Program-made: the position numbers and the translations under genes
The notes under the pieces: model-generated
What the model saw: the letters and a program-made list of their open reading frames with translations, nothing else
Database searches by the model: none
What the model was told of the DNA's origin: nothing
Shown: piece after piece, positions 8,815-17,430 of the stretch
Position numbering within the stretch: the first letter of the stretch is position 1
Layout of the letters: each line of letters opens with the position of its first letter
From: Ideonella benzenivorans
GTDB taxonomy: Bacteria; Pseudomonadota; Gammaproteobacteria; Burkholderiales; Burkholderiaceae_C
DNA length: 64,000 nucleotides
Assembly: GCF_020387415.1 (NCBI RefSeq)
Contig: NZ_JAGWCB010000008.1
Coordinates: 139,690 to 203,689, forward strand
Direction of reading: 5' to 3'

Positions 8815-9471
8815 TCATTCTAGGTGGCTTGGGGGCGCTGCCGACGCACCGTCCGCACGGATGCCATTGAGCAGCAACTGCAGGTGTTCCCGCATGAAGG
8901 CCTCGGGTTGCACATCCTTGAAGCCGCAGGCCCCCAGGGAGTGCTTGTTGACGCAGAGCATCACCATGGGCATGGTGATGGAGCGCACCGCCATGTCGAC
9001 GTTCACCGGGCGGAACTCGCCCCGTGTGATGCCCTGCCGAAGCAGGTCGGCCATGATGGCTTCACCCGGCTCGATGACCTCCCGCGTGTAGAACTCGGCC
9101 AGCTCCGGAAAATTGCACATCTCTGTCAGCAGCAGCTTGAAGACACCCGAGGCCGGGCTGTTGTAGACGCGGACCCACCAGGCCAGCAAGCTGTCCTGCA
9201 GCGCTTCGGTGCTGCTGCCGGCATGGGTCGCCAGTTGCTGGGCGCCCGCAGCGACTTCCTTCGCCAGGGTTGAGCGCACCACTGCCTTCAGCAACTCTTC
9301 CTTGCTGGGGTAATAGAGGTAGAGGGTGCCCTTGGAGACGCCGGCCAGGCTGGCCACCTCTTCGGACCGGGTGGCCGCAAAGCCCTTCTCCACGAAGAGC
9401 GCGAGGGCGGCATCCAGCAACTCCTGGGGACGGGCATCCTTGCGCCGCTGGCGAGGCTGATGTTCAGACAT
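8815..9471 (-). CDS. TetR/AcrR family transcriptional regulator
   Basis: A 218-residue repressor. The N-terminal helix-turn-helix (about residues 15-65: LLDAALALFVEKGFAATRSE, then AGVSKGTLYLYYPSKEELL) is classic TetR, and the C-terminal ligand-binding half is variable. The ATG at 9471 was chosen because the domain begins shortly after it. A perfect 20-bp palindrome starts 6 bp upstream, predicting autorepression and possibly control of the downstream PCMT-rhodanese-tolC genes. Envelope stress or an efflux substrate is a plausible inducer, but this is inference. Confidence 0.93.
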   Translation of the reverse strand: MSEHQPRQRRKDARPQELLDAALALFVEKGFAATRSEEVASLAGVSKGTLYLYYPSKEELLKAVVRSTLAKEVAAGAQQLATHAGSSTEALQDSLLAWWVRVYNSPASGVFKLLLTEMCNFPELAEFYTREVIEPGEAIMADLLRQGITRGEFRPVNVDMAVRSITMPMVMLCVNKHSLGACGFKDVQPEAFMREHLQLLLNGIRADGASAAPPSHLE

Positions 9472-9476
9472 CTCAC

Positions 9477-9496
9477 TAATGACCAATTGGTCATTA
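9477..9496. promoter_or_regulatory. Perfect 20-bp palindrome, likely TetR operator
   Basis: TAATGACCAATTGGTCATTA reads the same on both strands. It lies immediately upstream of the tetR start codon and in the tetR-uppP divergent region. Size, symmetry and position are those of a TetR-family operator, probably for autoregulation. Confidence 0.75.
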
Positions 9497-9522
9497 ATGC
9501 TAGCAGCGGTGGGGGTGACGTC

Positions 9523-9540
9523 AATACCCATTGGGGTATT
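9523..9540. repeat. Inverted repeat in the tetR-uppP intergenic region
   Basis: AATACCC and GGGTATT form perfect 7-bp arms around the 4-nt centre ATTG. It lies 26 bp from the TetR-type palindrome and differs from it in sequence. It could be a second protein-binding site or a small hairpin in a 5' leader. Its function is unknown. Confidence 0.55.
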
Positions 9541-9623
9541 TTGACGGAAAGCCTCTCGCTCGTGAAGAGGGGGGGGGCCCTCGCCGGCTCAGATGCCCGT
9601 CAGTTCAGGGGAAAACCCGCGGG

Positions 9624-9629
9624 TATGAT
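9624..9629 (+). promoter_or_regulatory. Candidate -10 box (TATGAT) for uppP
   Basis: TATGAT fits the sigma-70 -10 consensus at five of six positions and lies 44 bp before the uppP start. No clear -35 is seen at the right spacing, so this is tentative. Confidence 0.35.
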
Positions 9630-9673
9630 CGCCCGGCTGTTCTGAATCAATCTCAATCCGAGGAGCGCCCGCT

Positions 9674-10495
9674 TTGGACTTTCTGCTGCTCAAGGCCGCC
9701 ATCATGGGGGTGGTCGAAGGCCTGACCGAATTCCTGCCCATTTCGTCCACGGGGCACCTGATTCTGGCGGGTTCCCTGCTGAACTTCGCGGATGCCAAGG
9801 CCAAGGTGTTCGAGATCGCCATCCAGTCGGGTGCGATTCTCGCCGTGGTGCTGGTGTACTGGCATCGACTGCGGGATGCGGTGATGGGTATCGCCACCCA
9901 GGCCGCTGCCAGGCGCTTCGTGTTCAATGTGCTGATCGGCTTTCTGCCGGCGGCGGTGCTGGGCCTGCTGGTTTACAAGACCATCAAGGCCCATCTGTTC
10001 AATGCGCCTGTGGTGGCCGCGTCCTTCATCGTCGGCGGGCTCATCATCCTGTGGGCGGAGCGGCGGCCGACGGCGCAAGTGCGCATCCAGTCGGTGGATG
10101 ACATGACCTGGCTGGATGCCCTCAAGGTGGGCTTGGTCCAGTGCCTGGGCATGGTGCCTGGCACCAGCCGCTCGGGTTCCACCATCATTGGCGGCATGCT
10201 GCTGGGGCTGTCGCGGCAGGCCGCCACCGATTTCAGCTTCTTCCTGGCCATTCCCACCCTGGTCGGCGCCGGGGCCTACAGCCTGTGGAAGGAGCGGGCC
10301 TTGCTGAGCATGGCCGATGTGCCGCTGTTCGCCGTCGGGTTCTTTGTCTCCTTTCTCAGCGCCTGGGTCTGCGTGCGCTGGCTGCTGCACTATGTGGCCA
10401 GCCACACCTTCATCCCCTTCGCCTGGTACCGCATCGCCTTTGGCGTGGTGGTGCTGCTGACGGCCTGGACGGGCTGGGTGAGCTGGGCAGACTGA
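9674..10495 (+). CDS. uppP: Undecaprenyl-diphosphatase
   Basis: A 273-residue polytopic membrane enzyme that dephosphorylates undecaprenyl pyrophosphate to recycle the lipid carrier for peptidoglycan and other envelope polymers. Both signature motifs are present: [13 protein letters not shown] near residue 20 and [12 protein letters not shown] near 165. The start is a TTG at 9674, chosen because AGGAG lies 9 bp upstream at 9660-9664 and because the protein then begins [20 protein letters not shown], as in the family. Transcribed away from tetR. Confidence 0.95.
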   Translation: MDFLLLKAAIMGVVEGLTEFLPISSTGHLILAGSLLNFADAKAKVFEIAIQSGAILAVVLVYWHRLRDAVMGIATQAAARRFVFNVLIGFLPAAVLGLLVYKTIKAHLFNAPVVAASFIVGGLIILWAERRPTAQVRIQSVDDMTWLDALKVGLVQCLGMVPGTSRSGSTIIGGMLLGLSRQAATDFSFFLAIPTLVGAGAYSLWKERALLSMADVPLFAVGFFVSFLSAWVCVRWLLHYVASHTFIPFAWYRIAFGVVVLLTAWTGWVSWAD

Positions 10496-10522
10496 TTCGG
10501 TTCGCGGGCGCGGGGGCTCAGG

Positions 10523-10528
10523 CACAAT
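10523..10528 (+). promoter_or_regulatory. Candidate -10 box (CACAAT) for trmB
   Basis: CACAAT lies 26 bp before the preferred trmB start. An in-frame ATG at 10527 overlaps this hexamer. If the box is real, that ATG is not transcribed and the start must be 10554. Confidence 0.35.
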
Positions 10529-10553
10529 GCCGGCCCCGTCCCGTTTTGACGCC

Positions 10554-11306
10554 ATGACCAACGTGAGCTCCCTGCCGCCTGCCGAAGACACCCCGCCTGA
10601 CGCGCACGACGACGACCGTCTGGCGGGTGGCGCCCCGCGTCGCATCCGCAGCTACGTGCTGCGCGCCGGGCGCATGGGCACAGGCCAGCAGCGCGCGCTC
10701 GAGGAGCTTGGCCCTCGCTATGTGCTGCCCTTCGACGGGCAGCCGTTGAACGCCGCCCAGGTGTTTGGGCGCGAGGCGCCGCTGGTGGTCGAGATTGGTT
10801 TTGGCATGGGCAGCGCCACTGCGCAGATCGCCCAGACCCGGCCAGACACCGACTTCATCGGCATCGAAGTCCACACGCCCGGCGTGGGGGCCCTGCTCAA
10901 GCGCATCGGCGAGGAGGGGCTGGGGAACCTGCGCATCATCCAGCACGATGCCGTCGAGGTGCTGGAGACGATGATCGCCCCGGGGTCTCTGGCTGGCGTG
11001 CATGTGTTCTTCCCCGATCCCTGGCACAAGAAAAAACACAACAAGCGGCGTCTGATCCAGCCGCCGTTCGTGGCCTTGCTGGCCTCGCGCCTGAGGCCGG
11101 GCGGTGTCTTGCACTGCGCAACCGACTGGCAACCGTATGCCGAGCAGATGCTGGAAGTGCTGTCGGCCGAGCCCCTGCTGCGCAACACGGCCGAGGGCTA
11201 CGCGCCGCGTCCAGACTACCGTCCGCTGACCAAATTTGAGAGCCGAGGCATCCGTCTGGGGCACGGCGTGTGGGATCTCCTCTTCGAGAGGCGAGGAATC
11301 GCGTAA
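10554..11306 (+). CDS. trmB: tRNA (guanine-N7-)-methyltransferase
   Basis: A 250-residue SAM enzyme that makes m7G46 in tRNA. Motif I is [11 protein letters not shown]. The catalytic/tRNA-binding region [19 protein letters not shown] is diagnostic of TrmB, and the C-terminal TKFESRG motif is present. I chose the ATG at 10554 over the in-frame ATG at 10527, which sits within a probable -10 box; neither has a strong Shine-Dalgarno. tRNA-Gly follows 21 bp downstream. Confidence 0.95.
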   Translation: MTNVSSLPPAEDTPPDAHDDDRLAGGAPRRIRSYVLRAGRMGTGQQRALEELGPRYVLPFDGQPLNAAQVFGREAPLVVEIGFGMGSATAQIAQTRPDTDFIGIEVHTPGVGALLKRIGEEGLGNLRIIQHDAVEVLETMIAPGSLAGVHVFFPDPWHKKKHNKRRLIQPPFVALLASRLRPGGVLHCATDWQPYAEQMLEVLSAEPLLRNTAEGYAPRPDYRPLTKFESRGIRLGHGVWDLLFERRGIA

Positions 11307-11327
11307 ACTACGCGCTCTCGTTTTCCT

Positions 11328-11401
11328 GCGGGCGTCGTTCAATGGCAGGACCTGAGCTTCCCAAGCTCAAGACGTGGGTTCGATTCCCATCGCCCGCTCC
11401 A
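11328..11401 (+). tRNA. tRNA-Gly (CCC)
   Basis: A 74-nt tRNA starting GCGGGCG and ending CGCCCGC-TCCA with encoded CCA. The anticodon stem TGAGC/GCTCA encloses the loop TTCCCAA, giving anticodon CCC (Gly). It lies 21 bp after trmB and may be co-transcribed with it. Confidence 0.96.
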
Positions 11402-11830
11402 CTTCTCGGCAAGTGGTTCATGCGACACAGCCTTCAGCGCTGATGTCGTTCCGCCGCAGAGACCTCCTACACATCGGAGTTCCTGTGGCCCGCATTCCCA
11501 ACACCGGTCTTGTCCCTCGGGGGCTGTGTCGTTCGCACGAGCGTTCTGTCCTTCTGCGGGTGTGCAGCAACGGCAGAGTGTGACCGGGCTGCAGACGGAA
11601 TGCCTGATCTCGACCCCATCGCCAATCCATCTGGGCGCCGTCAGGGATGAGGTCTTCATCCCTTGCACCGTGGGGCCGGCCGCCCAGGTCCGGGTTTTTC
11701 CGTGTCTGATCTGCGCTTCCTCGCGGGTTAGTCCCGAGACGGAAAAGGGACCTCGCCAGCTTAAAGTTTCTTATCCAGAAGTGAACGACCGTTCGCTTTT
11801 GAAAACACGATGATATTGAAGGAGTCCTGG
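11402..11830. other. 429-bp intergenic region, no gene recognised
   Basis: No credible coding frame, tRNA or intrinsic terminator is visible. Open frames here contain the antisense of tRNA-Gly or lack family resemblance. A 10-bp inverted repeat (11423-11432 with 11522-11531, CGACACAGCC/GGCTGTGTCG) is separated by 89 nt. The last 70 bp are AT-rich for this genome and contain a 20-bp imperfect palindrome (11779-11798), suggesting promoter or operator sequence for the lipase gene. Confidence 0.5.
11779..11798. promoter_or_regulatory. Imperfect 20-bp palindrome upstream of the lipase gene
   Basis: The arms AAGTGAACG and CGTTCGCTT flank a central AC; all pairs match except one T/G. It lies about 32 bp before the lipase-like start in an AT-rich stretch. 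Position and symmetry suggest an operator or activator site, but no regulator gene is adjacent. Confidence 0.45.
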
Positions 11831-13243
11831 ATGCGTTTCCTGCGCCCATTGTCTTTGTTGCCGCTGGCTGCGGCACTTGTGTTGGCCGGTTGTGGTGGTG
11901 GCAGTGAAGATGCCCCGCCGGCTCGCGGAACGATCGTGTCGGCGCTGGAGGACGCTGAGTTGAATCCCAGCCAGACCTGGCCCATTCCCACCACCCAGAT
12001 CGATGCGGGGACGGCGGCCACGGGCGTGCAGGCGCTGACCGGCAAGGCCACCTGCGATGTCCACATCGCCTACGTGCTCTACATGACGCGCGATCCGCAA
12101 GGTGAGGCTGCGACGGCCTCGACCGCGGTGTTCATCCCCTCGGGCGATGCGAGCGTGTGCTCGGGCTCCCGCCCCGTGGTGTTGTATGCCCACGGCACGA
12201 CGACCGAGAAGGGCTTCAACATGGCCGACATCGCGAACAACGATGAGGGCAGTCTGGCGGCCGCGATGTTCGCCGCGCAGGGCTACATCGTCGTGGCGCC
12301 GAACTTCCTGGGCTATGACCTGTCCAGCCTGAGCTATCACCCCTACCTGAACGCCGAGGCCCAGGCCGTGGACATGGTGGATGGCCTGCGGGCGGCGTCG
12401 ACCTTCCTGAAGGCGCACAGCAGCGTCCAGCCCTCGTCGCAGCTGTTCGTGACGGGCTACTCCGAAGGCGGTCACGTGGCCATGGCCACCCAGAAGGTGA
12501 TCGAGCGCGATTACACCAGTGAGTTCACCGTGACTGCCGCCGCGCCGATGTCCGGGCCGTACAACCTGACCCGCTTCGTGGGGCAGATCCTGGCCAGCCC
12601 GGACTACTGCACGGGGGTGGGTTCCAGCGACCCGAACTGTGCGGTCAGCGTGGGCGGAACGCTCTTCGCCCCGCTGCTGATGACCAGCTGGCAGAAGGCC
12701 TACGGCGACGTCTACGCCTCACCGGCGGATGCCTACCAGGCGCCGTACAGCGACTTCATGGAGAGCCTGCTGCCGAGCAACAGTTCGGTGGAGGATCTGA
12801 TGGCGGCAGGCAAGCTGCCGGCGGATGCCACCTTCCGCAAGCTGTTCGGCACCGGTGGCCTGTACACCGAGAGCTTCCGCACCACGTCGCTGGCGAACAC
12901 CGGCAGTGGCCTGCTGGGCGCGGCCGCCAAGAACACGCTGCTGGGCTGGACGCCGAAGGCGCACATGGCGCTGTGCTATTCCTCGGCTGATCCGACGGTC
13001 TTTGGCTACAACACCACCGATGCCCAGGCCGACTTCGCGTCCCGCAACGTGACCGTTCCTGCGCTGAACCTGCGTGGCAGCACCACGACGATCGCATCCA
13101 CGCTGGGGACGCAGGCGGCAACGCTGGCGGGTGCCTTCCAGGCAACCTATGCCCTGCCGGCCAACCAAGGCAACGAACACAGCAACGCGGCACCGTTCTG
13201 CGCAGCCTTCGTCAAGGGCTTCTTCCAGAACTTCGTGCAGTGA
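11831..13243 (+). CDS. Secreted lipase/esterase-like alpha/beta-hydrolase lipoprotein
   Basis: A 470-residue protein. Residues 1-21 are a lipoprotein signal ending in lipobox VLAGC (Cys21). The nucleophile elbow GYSEGG gives Ser211 as the likely catalytic residue, and VVLYAHGT near residue 120 is the oxyanion-region motif. The layout resembles bacterial secretory lipases. A C-terminal His probably completes the triad in NEHSNAAPFC. The ATG at 11831 has AAGGAG 7-8 bp upstream and leaves a proper signal peptide; an ATG at 11810 would lengthen it needlessly. The substrate is unknown. It lies 23 bp before the OmpW gene, so the two may be co-transcribed. Confidence 0.85.
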   Translation: MRFLRPLSLLPLAAALVLAGCGGGSEDAPPARGTIVSALEDAELNPSQTWPIPTTQIDAGTAATGVQALTGKATCDVHIAYVLYMTRDPQGEAATASTAVFIPSGDASVCSGSRPVVLYAHGTTTEKGFNMADIANNDEGSLAAAMFAAQGYIVVAPNFLGYDLSSLSYHPYLNAEAQAVDMVDGLRAASTFLKAHSSVQPSSQLFVTGYSEGGHVAMATQKVIERDYTSEFTVTAAAPMSGPYNLTRFVGQILASPDYCTGVGSSDPNCAVSVGGTLFAPLLMTSWQKAYGDVYASPADAYQAPYSDFMESLLPSNSSVEDLMAAGKLPADATFRKLFGTGGLYTESFRTTSLANTGSGLLGAAAKNTLLGWTPKAHMALCYSSADPTVFGYNTTDAQADFASRNVTVPALNLRGSTTTIASTLGTQAATLAGAFQATYALPANQGNEHSNAAPFCAAFVKGFFQNFVQ

Positions 13244-13266
13244 CCTCTTCAGCAAGGATGTTTTTC

Positions 13267-14028
13267 ATGCGCCACTCTCACAACAAATCCTCGCACGTTC
13301 TGCGTCTGGCGGCCGTGGCGGCCACGCTGGGGCTGACCGGGCTGGCTGCCCATGCCGAAGAGACCCCCAGCTGGCTCAAGGGCTGGAGCGTGTACCTGGG
13401 CGGGGCCTACATCGACGTCAACGTCGCCCCCAACCACTTCACCACCGACACTCCGACGGCCGTGGACAACGCCCAGACCGCACACGGCATCACCGCCGGC
13501 CTGGAAGTGGAAGACAAGGCGACCATCGGTTTCGGTATCGTCTATGCCTTCAGCCCGAAGTGGAGTGCCGAGCTGGCGCTGGGGATCCCGCCCGAGCACA
13601 GCGTGAAGGGCACCGATGCGATCCAGTCCTTCGGACAGGTGGCGCTGGTCAAGCAGGCCCCGCCTTCGGCCTTTTTGAACTACCACTTCGATGAGCTGCT
13701 GCCGGGTTTCTATCCGTTCGTGGGCCTGGGGGTGAACTACACCAAGTTCGTGCGTACCCGCAGCACCCAGGCCGGCAATGCGGCCAGCGGCGGTCCGACG
13801 AAGATCAAGCTGTCGCCCTCCTGGGGGCTGACCGGCCACGTGGGCGGCACCTACAAGATCGATGACCACTGGTCGATCGTCGGTACCGTGGCCTACGCGG
13901 ATGTGAAGAGCACGGTGACCAACACCACCGAGGTCAATAACGGCGACGGCATCCAAACCGTGATCCGCAAGGACCGCCTGAACTTCCGTCCGGTCGTCTA
14001 CACCCTGTCGGTCGGCTACGCCTTCTGA
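13267..14028 (+). CDS. OmpW family outer-membrane protein
   Basis: A 253-residue eight-stranded beta-barrel of the OmpW family. It has an N-terminal signal ending around AAHA-EE. Alternating strands include FYPFVGLGVNYT, and the chain ends in an aromatic residue (VGYAF), typical for BamA-dependent insertion. OmpW proteins form narrow channels for small hydrophobic molecules. The ATG at 13267 has AAGGA at good spacing; an ATG at 13258 directly abuts that sequence. It follows the lipase gene closely, so hydrolysis and uptake of a lipid-like substrate is a possible theme (inference). Confidence 0.9.
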   Translation: MRHSHNKSSHVLRLAAVAATLGLTGLAAHAEETPSWLKGWSVYLGGAYIDVNVAPNHFTTDTPTAVDNAQTAHGITAGLEVEDKATIGFGIVYAFSPKWSAELALGIPPEHSVKGTDAIQSFGQVALVKQAPPSAFLNYHFDELLPGFYPFVGLGVNYTKFVRTRSTQAGNAASGGPTKIKLSPSWGLTGHVGGTYKIDDHWSIVGTVAYADVKSTVTNTTEVNNGDGIQTVIRKDRLNFRPVVYTLSVGYAF

Positions 14029-14131
14029 TCCGACGCTCACCAGCCCCGGGTGACGGGTCCGCCTCGCCACCCGGGTGCATGGTCACACGGCGTGCCATGC
14101 GGCATCATGTCGGGACGACACGAGCAGCCCC

Positions 14132-15037
14132 ATGAGCACGCCCCACCAAGTCCTCATCCTCAGCCCGGCTTCACCGGACCTCGCGACCTCGGCCTTTGGT
14201 CCCTTCGTGCTGCATGCCTGCCGCACCTTGGAGGAAGCTGCCCAGGCGCTCGCGGCGCAGACCTATGACGCCGTGCTGCTGGACCTGCCATCACCAGACG
14301 GGGCCTCGGTCTTGTCGGGCTGGCCTGGCTTGTCACGCGCGGCGCTGGACTGCGCCGTGCTGGCGGTCCTGGCGGACCCCACTCCCGCCCAGTGCGTGAA
14401 GTTGCTGCAGCGCGGGGTGCGGGACATTCTGTCGCCGGTCGATCTTCAGCCCGAGGTGCTGGGACGTTGCCTGCGGCTGGCCATTGAGCGCAAGAAGCTT
14501 GATGACACCGCCCGACGCGCTTACAGCATCGACCTGTCCACCGGCCTGCCGAACCGGCAGCAGCTGCAGGAACACATGACCCATCTGCTGGCGCTGCGCG
14601 AGCGGGAGCCCGCCGCGATGGCGCTGATCGTGCTGCAGCTGGAGGGGGTGCAGGCGGTGGAGACCTCGTTGGGCAGCGAGGCCGCCAACGTGCTGCGGCG
14701 CAAGCTGGCCGTGCGCCTGCGGGCCTCGCTGCGGGCCAGCGATGTGGTGGCCTCGCTGGGCGACGACCTGTTCGCCGTGCTGTTGGCCTGGATTGATGCG
14801 CAGGAAGATGCCGAGCGGGTGGCCCGCAAGCTGCTGCAGGCCGTCAGCCAGCCCTATCTGGTGGCAGGGCAGGCGCTGCCCTTGTCGGCCCGTCTGGGGG
14901 TGGCCCAGTACCCGGCCCACGGCCGGGAAGCGCGGGCTCTGCTCAGCCGGGCGCTGGGGCAGGCCGCAGGAGACGGCATGGCCCGTCAGCTGAGGGGGGC
15001 GGCGGCGAACGACGATCTGCCGCCGGCCGCCGACTGA
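14132..15037 (+). CDS. Receiver-like plus degenerate GGDEF protein
   Basis: A 301-residue protein. Residues 1 to about 120 look like a receiver fold (DAVLLDLPSPDG), but the usual acidic pair at the end of the first strand is replaced by SPASPD. Residues about 135-295 are a diguanylate-cyclase fold beginning DLSTGLPNRQQL. The GGDEF signature reads LGDDLF, so catalysis is doubtful. Either half may act as a binding or scaffold domain in c-di-GMP signalling. Its stop codon directly abuts that of the convergent gabD. Confidence 0.82.
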   Translation: MSTPHQVLILSPASPDLATSAFGPFVLHACRTLEEAAQALAAQTYDAVLLDLPSPDGASVLSGWPGLSRAALDCAVLAVLADPTPAQCVKLLQRGVRDILSPVDLQPEVLGRCLRLAIERKKLDDTARRAYSIDLSTGLPNRQQLQEHMTHLLALREREPAAMALIVLQLEGVQAVETSLGSEAANVLRRKLAVRLRASLRASDVVASLGDDLFAVLLAWIDAQEDAERVARKLLQAVSQPYLVAGQALPLSARLGVAQYPAHGREARALLSRALGQAAGDGMARQLRGAAANDDLPPAAD

Positions 15038-16516
15038 TCACTTCTGGATGTCGCCCAGGCAGAGGTACTTGACCTCGATGTAGTCGTCCATGCCCTGGTG
15101 TGCACCTTCACGGCCCAGGCCGGACTGCTTGACGCCACCGAACGGCACCTCGGCGGTGGAGATCAGCCCGGTGTTGATGCCCACCATGCCGTACTCCAGC
15201 GCCTCGCCGACACGGAAGATGCGGCCGATGTCGCGGCTGTAGAAGTAGCTCGCCAGACCGAACTCGGTGGCGTTGGCCAGCTCGACGACCTCGGCTTCCG
15301 TCTGGAAGCGGAAGACCGGGGCCACCGGGCCGAAGGTCTCTTCCTTCACGCAGAGCATGTCGCTGTTCACATTGGCCAGCACGGTGGGGGTGTAGAAGCG
15401 ATCGCCCAGGCGTTCGCCACCCGCCACCAGCGTGGCGCCCTTGTCCAGTGCGTCGGCCACATGGCGTTCCACCTTGCCCACGGCCGCGTCGTCGATCAGC
15501 GGGCCCTGGGTCACGCCGGAGTCGAAGCCGTTGCCGATCTTCATCGCGCGGGCCTTCTCGGCCAGCCTTTCGACGAACTGGTCGTACACGCCGTCCTGCA
15601 CGTAGAAGCGGTTGGCGCAGACACAGGTCTGGCCGGCATTGCGGTACTTGCTGACCATCGCGCCTTCCACGGCGCTGTCCAGGTCGGCATCGTTGAACAC
15701 GATGAAGGGCGCGTTGCCGCCCAGTTCCAACGAGACCTTCTTGACCGTCGGCGCGCACTGGGCGGCCAGGATGCGGCCGACCTCGGTGGAGCCGGTGAAC
15801 GACAGATGGCGCACCACATCGCTGCTGCACAGCACCTTGCCCACTTCGATCGAGTTGGCGCCATCGGCCGTGACGATGTTGAGCACGCCAGCGGGCATGC
15901 CGGCGCGCTGGGCCAGCTCGGCCACCGCCAGGGCGGACAGCGGGGTCTGCTCGGCTGGCTTGATCACCACCGGGCAGCCGGCGGCCAGGGCCGGGGCCAC
16001 CTTGCGGGTGATCATCGCGATCGGGAAGTTCCAGGGCGTGATGGCCGCGCACACGCCGATCGGCTGCTTGATGACCAGGTAGCGCTTGTTGTTGTCGGTG
16101 GTCGGGATGGTCTCGCCGTAGACGCGCTTGCCTTCTTCGGCGAACCACTCCAGGAAGCTGGCACCGTAGCCCACCTCGCCCTTGGCCTCGGCCAGCGGCT
16201 TGCCCTGTTCGGCCGTCATCAGCCGGGCCAGGTCATCGGCGTTGGCGTGCATCAGCTGGAACCACTTCATCAGGATCGCGGCGCGTTCCTTGGCGGTCTT
16301 GGCGCGCCAGGCCGGCCAGGCCTTGTGGGCGGCCACGATGGCATGGTGGGCGGATTCGGGGCCGTGGTTGGCCACCTCGGCCAGCTTCTGGCCGGTGGCG
16401 GGGTCGATGACGTCAAAGCGGCTGTTGGCCGCCACCCACTCGCCGTTGATCAGCGCGTCGGTCTTGAGCAGGCTGGCATCCTTCAGCTGGGCCAGTGGGG
16501 AGGTGGACACGTCCAT
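15038..16516 (-). CDS. gabD: Succinate-semialdehyde dehydrogenase
   Basis: This 492-residue aldehyde dehydrogenase oxidises succinate semialdehyde to succinate in the last step of GABA catabolism. Visible motifs are PWNFPIAMITRK, the cofactor-binding FTGSTEVGR, the catalytic Glu motif ELGGNAPFIVF and the Cys motif GQTCVCANR. The length matches GabD. The ATG at 16516 has AGGAG upstream. It is the distal gene of the gabT, ABC transporter, gabD run. Family and context agree, though NAD/NADP preference is not readable. Confidence 0.94.
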   Translation of the reverse strand: MDVSTSPLAQLKDASLLKTDALINGEWVAANSRFDVIDPATGQKLAEVANHGPESAHHAIVAAHKAWPAWRAKTAKERAAILMKWFQLMHANADDLARLMTAEQGKPLAEAKGEVGYGASFLEWFAEEGKRVYGETIPTTDNNKRYLVIKQPIGVCAAITPWNFPIAMITRKVAPALAAGCPVVIKPAEQTPLSALAVAELAQRAGMPAGVLNIVTADGANSIEVGKVLCSSDVVRHLSFTGSTEVGRILAAQCAPTVKKVSLELGGNAPFIVFNDADLDSAVEGAMVSKYRNAGQTCVCANRFYVQDGVYDQFVERLAEKARAMKIGNGFDSGVTQGPLIDDAAVGKVERHVADALDKGATLVAGGERLGDRFYTPTVLANVNSDMLCVKEETFGPVAPVFRFQTEAEVVELANATEFGLASYFYSRDIGRIFRVGEALEYGMVGINTGLISTAEVPFGGVKQSGLGREGAHQGMDDYIEVKYLCLGDIQK

Positions 16517-16595
16517 GGGATTCTCCTGAGCAAGGCTCCCGCCGTCGGGCGGAAGCGGTTGAAACCACACTCTATCGCGGGGCAGGGCCCGCTTC

Positions 16596-17426
16596 TCAGC
16601 GACGACGGCCTCGGATCCATTCCAGCACCAGCATCAGCCCGGTGGTGAAGAGGATCAGCAGTGTCGCCACGGCGGCGATGGTCGGGTTGATGTTTTCGCG
16701 GATGCCGGTGAACATCTGGCGCGGCAGCGTCACCTGGTCCGGGCCGGCAATGAAGAGCGTCACGACCACCTCGTCGAAGGAGGTGGCAAACGCGAACAGC
16801 GCACCGGAGATCACACCCGGTGCGATCACCGGCAGCGTCACGCGGAAGAAGGTCTGCACCGGGCCGGCCCCCAGGCTGAGCGAGGCCCGCACCAGGTTGT
16901 GGTTGAACCCCTGCAGCGTGGCCAGCACGGTCGTCACCACAAAGGGGGCGCCCAGCGCCGCGTGCACGACGATCAGACCGGTGTAGGTGTCGGCCAGGCC
17001 CAGCCGGGCGAAGAACAGGTAGCAGGCCACGCCCACCACCACGATGGGCACCACCATCGGGGCGATCAGCACGCTCATCAGCAGGCCCTTGCCCGGGAAG
17101 TTCACCCGGGCCAGACCCACCGCGGTCAGCGTGCCCAGCGTGGTGGCCAGCAGGGTGGCCGCCGGCGCGACGATGAAGGAGTTTTTCGTCGCGCGGCCCC
17201 ATTCCTCGGAGGTGAAGAGGTTGTGGTACCACTGCAGCGACCAGCCCGGCATCGGGTAGGCCAGGAAGGAGCTGGCCGAGAAGGACAGCGGCATGATGAC
17301 CAGGATGGGCAGCAGCAGGTACAGCAGCACGCCCAGGCTGAACAGCCGCAGCAGCCACCAGCCCGCCTTGTCGATTGGCGTGGCATAGGCCGGAAACTGG
17401 GGGCGCAGGAAGGAAAAGAAGCTCAT
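16596..17426 (-). CDS. ABC transporter permease (PotC-like)
   Basis: A 276-residue inner-membrane permease with six predicted helices. The coupling motif LGAGPVQTFFRVTLPVIAPG, carrying the EAA-loop pattern, is at about residues 185-205. It resembles the PotC/YdcV group that transports polyamines and related amines. It starts 4 bp after the preceding permease stop. With the adjacent ATPase, binding protein and second permease, and the flanking gabT and gabD, GABA or a related amino acid is the likely substrate (inference). Confidence 0.9.
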   Translation of the reverse strand: MSFFSFLRPQFPAYATPIDKAGWWLLRLFSLGVLLYLLLPILVIMPLSFSASSFLAYPMPGWSLQWYHNLFTSEEWGRATKNSFIVAPAATLLATTLGTLTAVGLARVNFPGKGLLMSVLIAPMVVPIVVVGVACYLFFARLGLADTYTGLIVVHAALGAPFVVTTVLATLQGFNHNLVRASLSLGAGPVQTFFRVTLPVIAPGVISGALFAFATSFDEVVVTLFIAGPDQVTLPRQMFTGIRENINPTIAAVATLLILFTTGLMLVLEWIRGRRR

Positions 17427-17430
17427 CGGA

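Noticed and set aside
11339-11668. 109-residue minus-strand frame ending near tRNA-Gly
   Set aside because: Its C-terminus is the antisense translation of tRNA-Gly (WESNPRLELGKLRSC), a well-known false gene signature.
14043-14078. Inverted repeat CCGGGTG/CACCCGG after ompW
   Set aside because: The loop is long and no T-run follows; a terminator is not supported.
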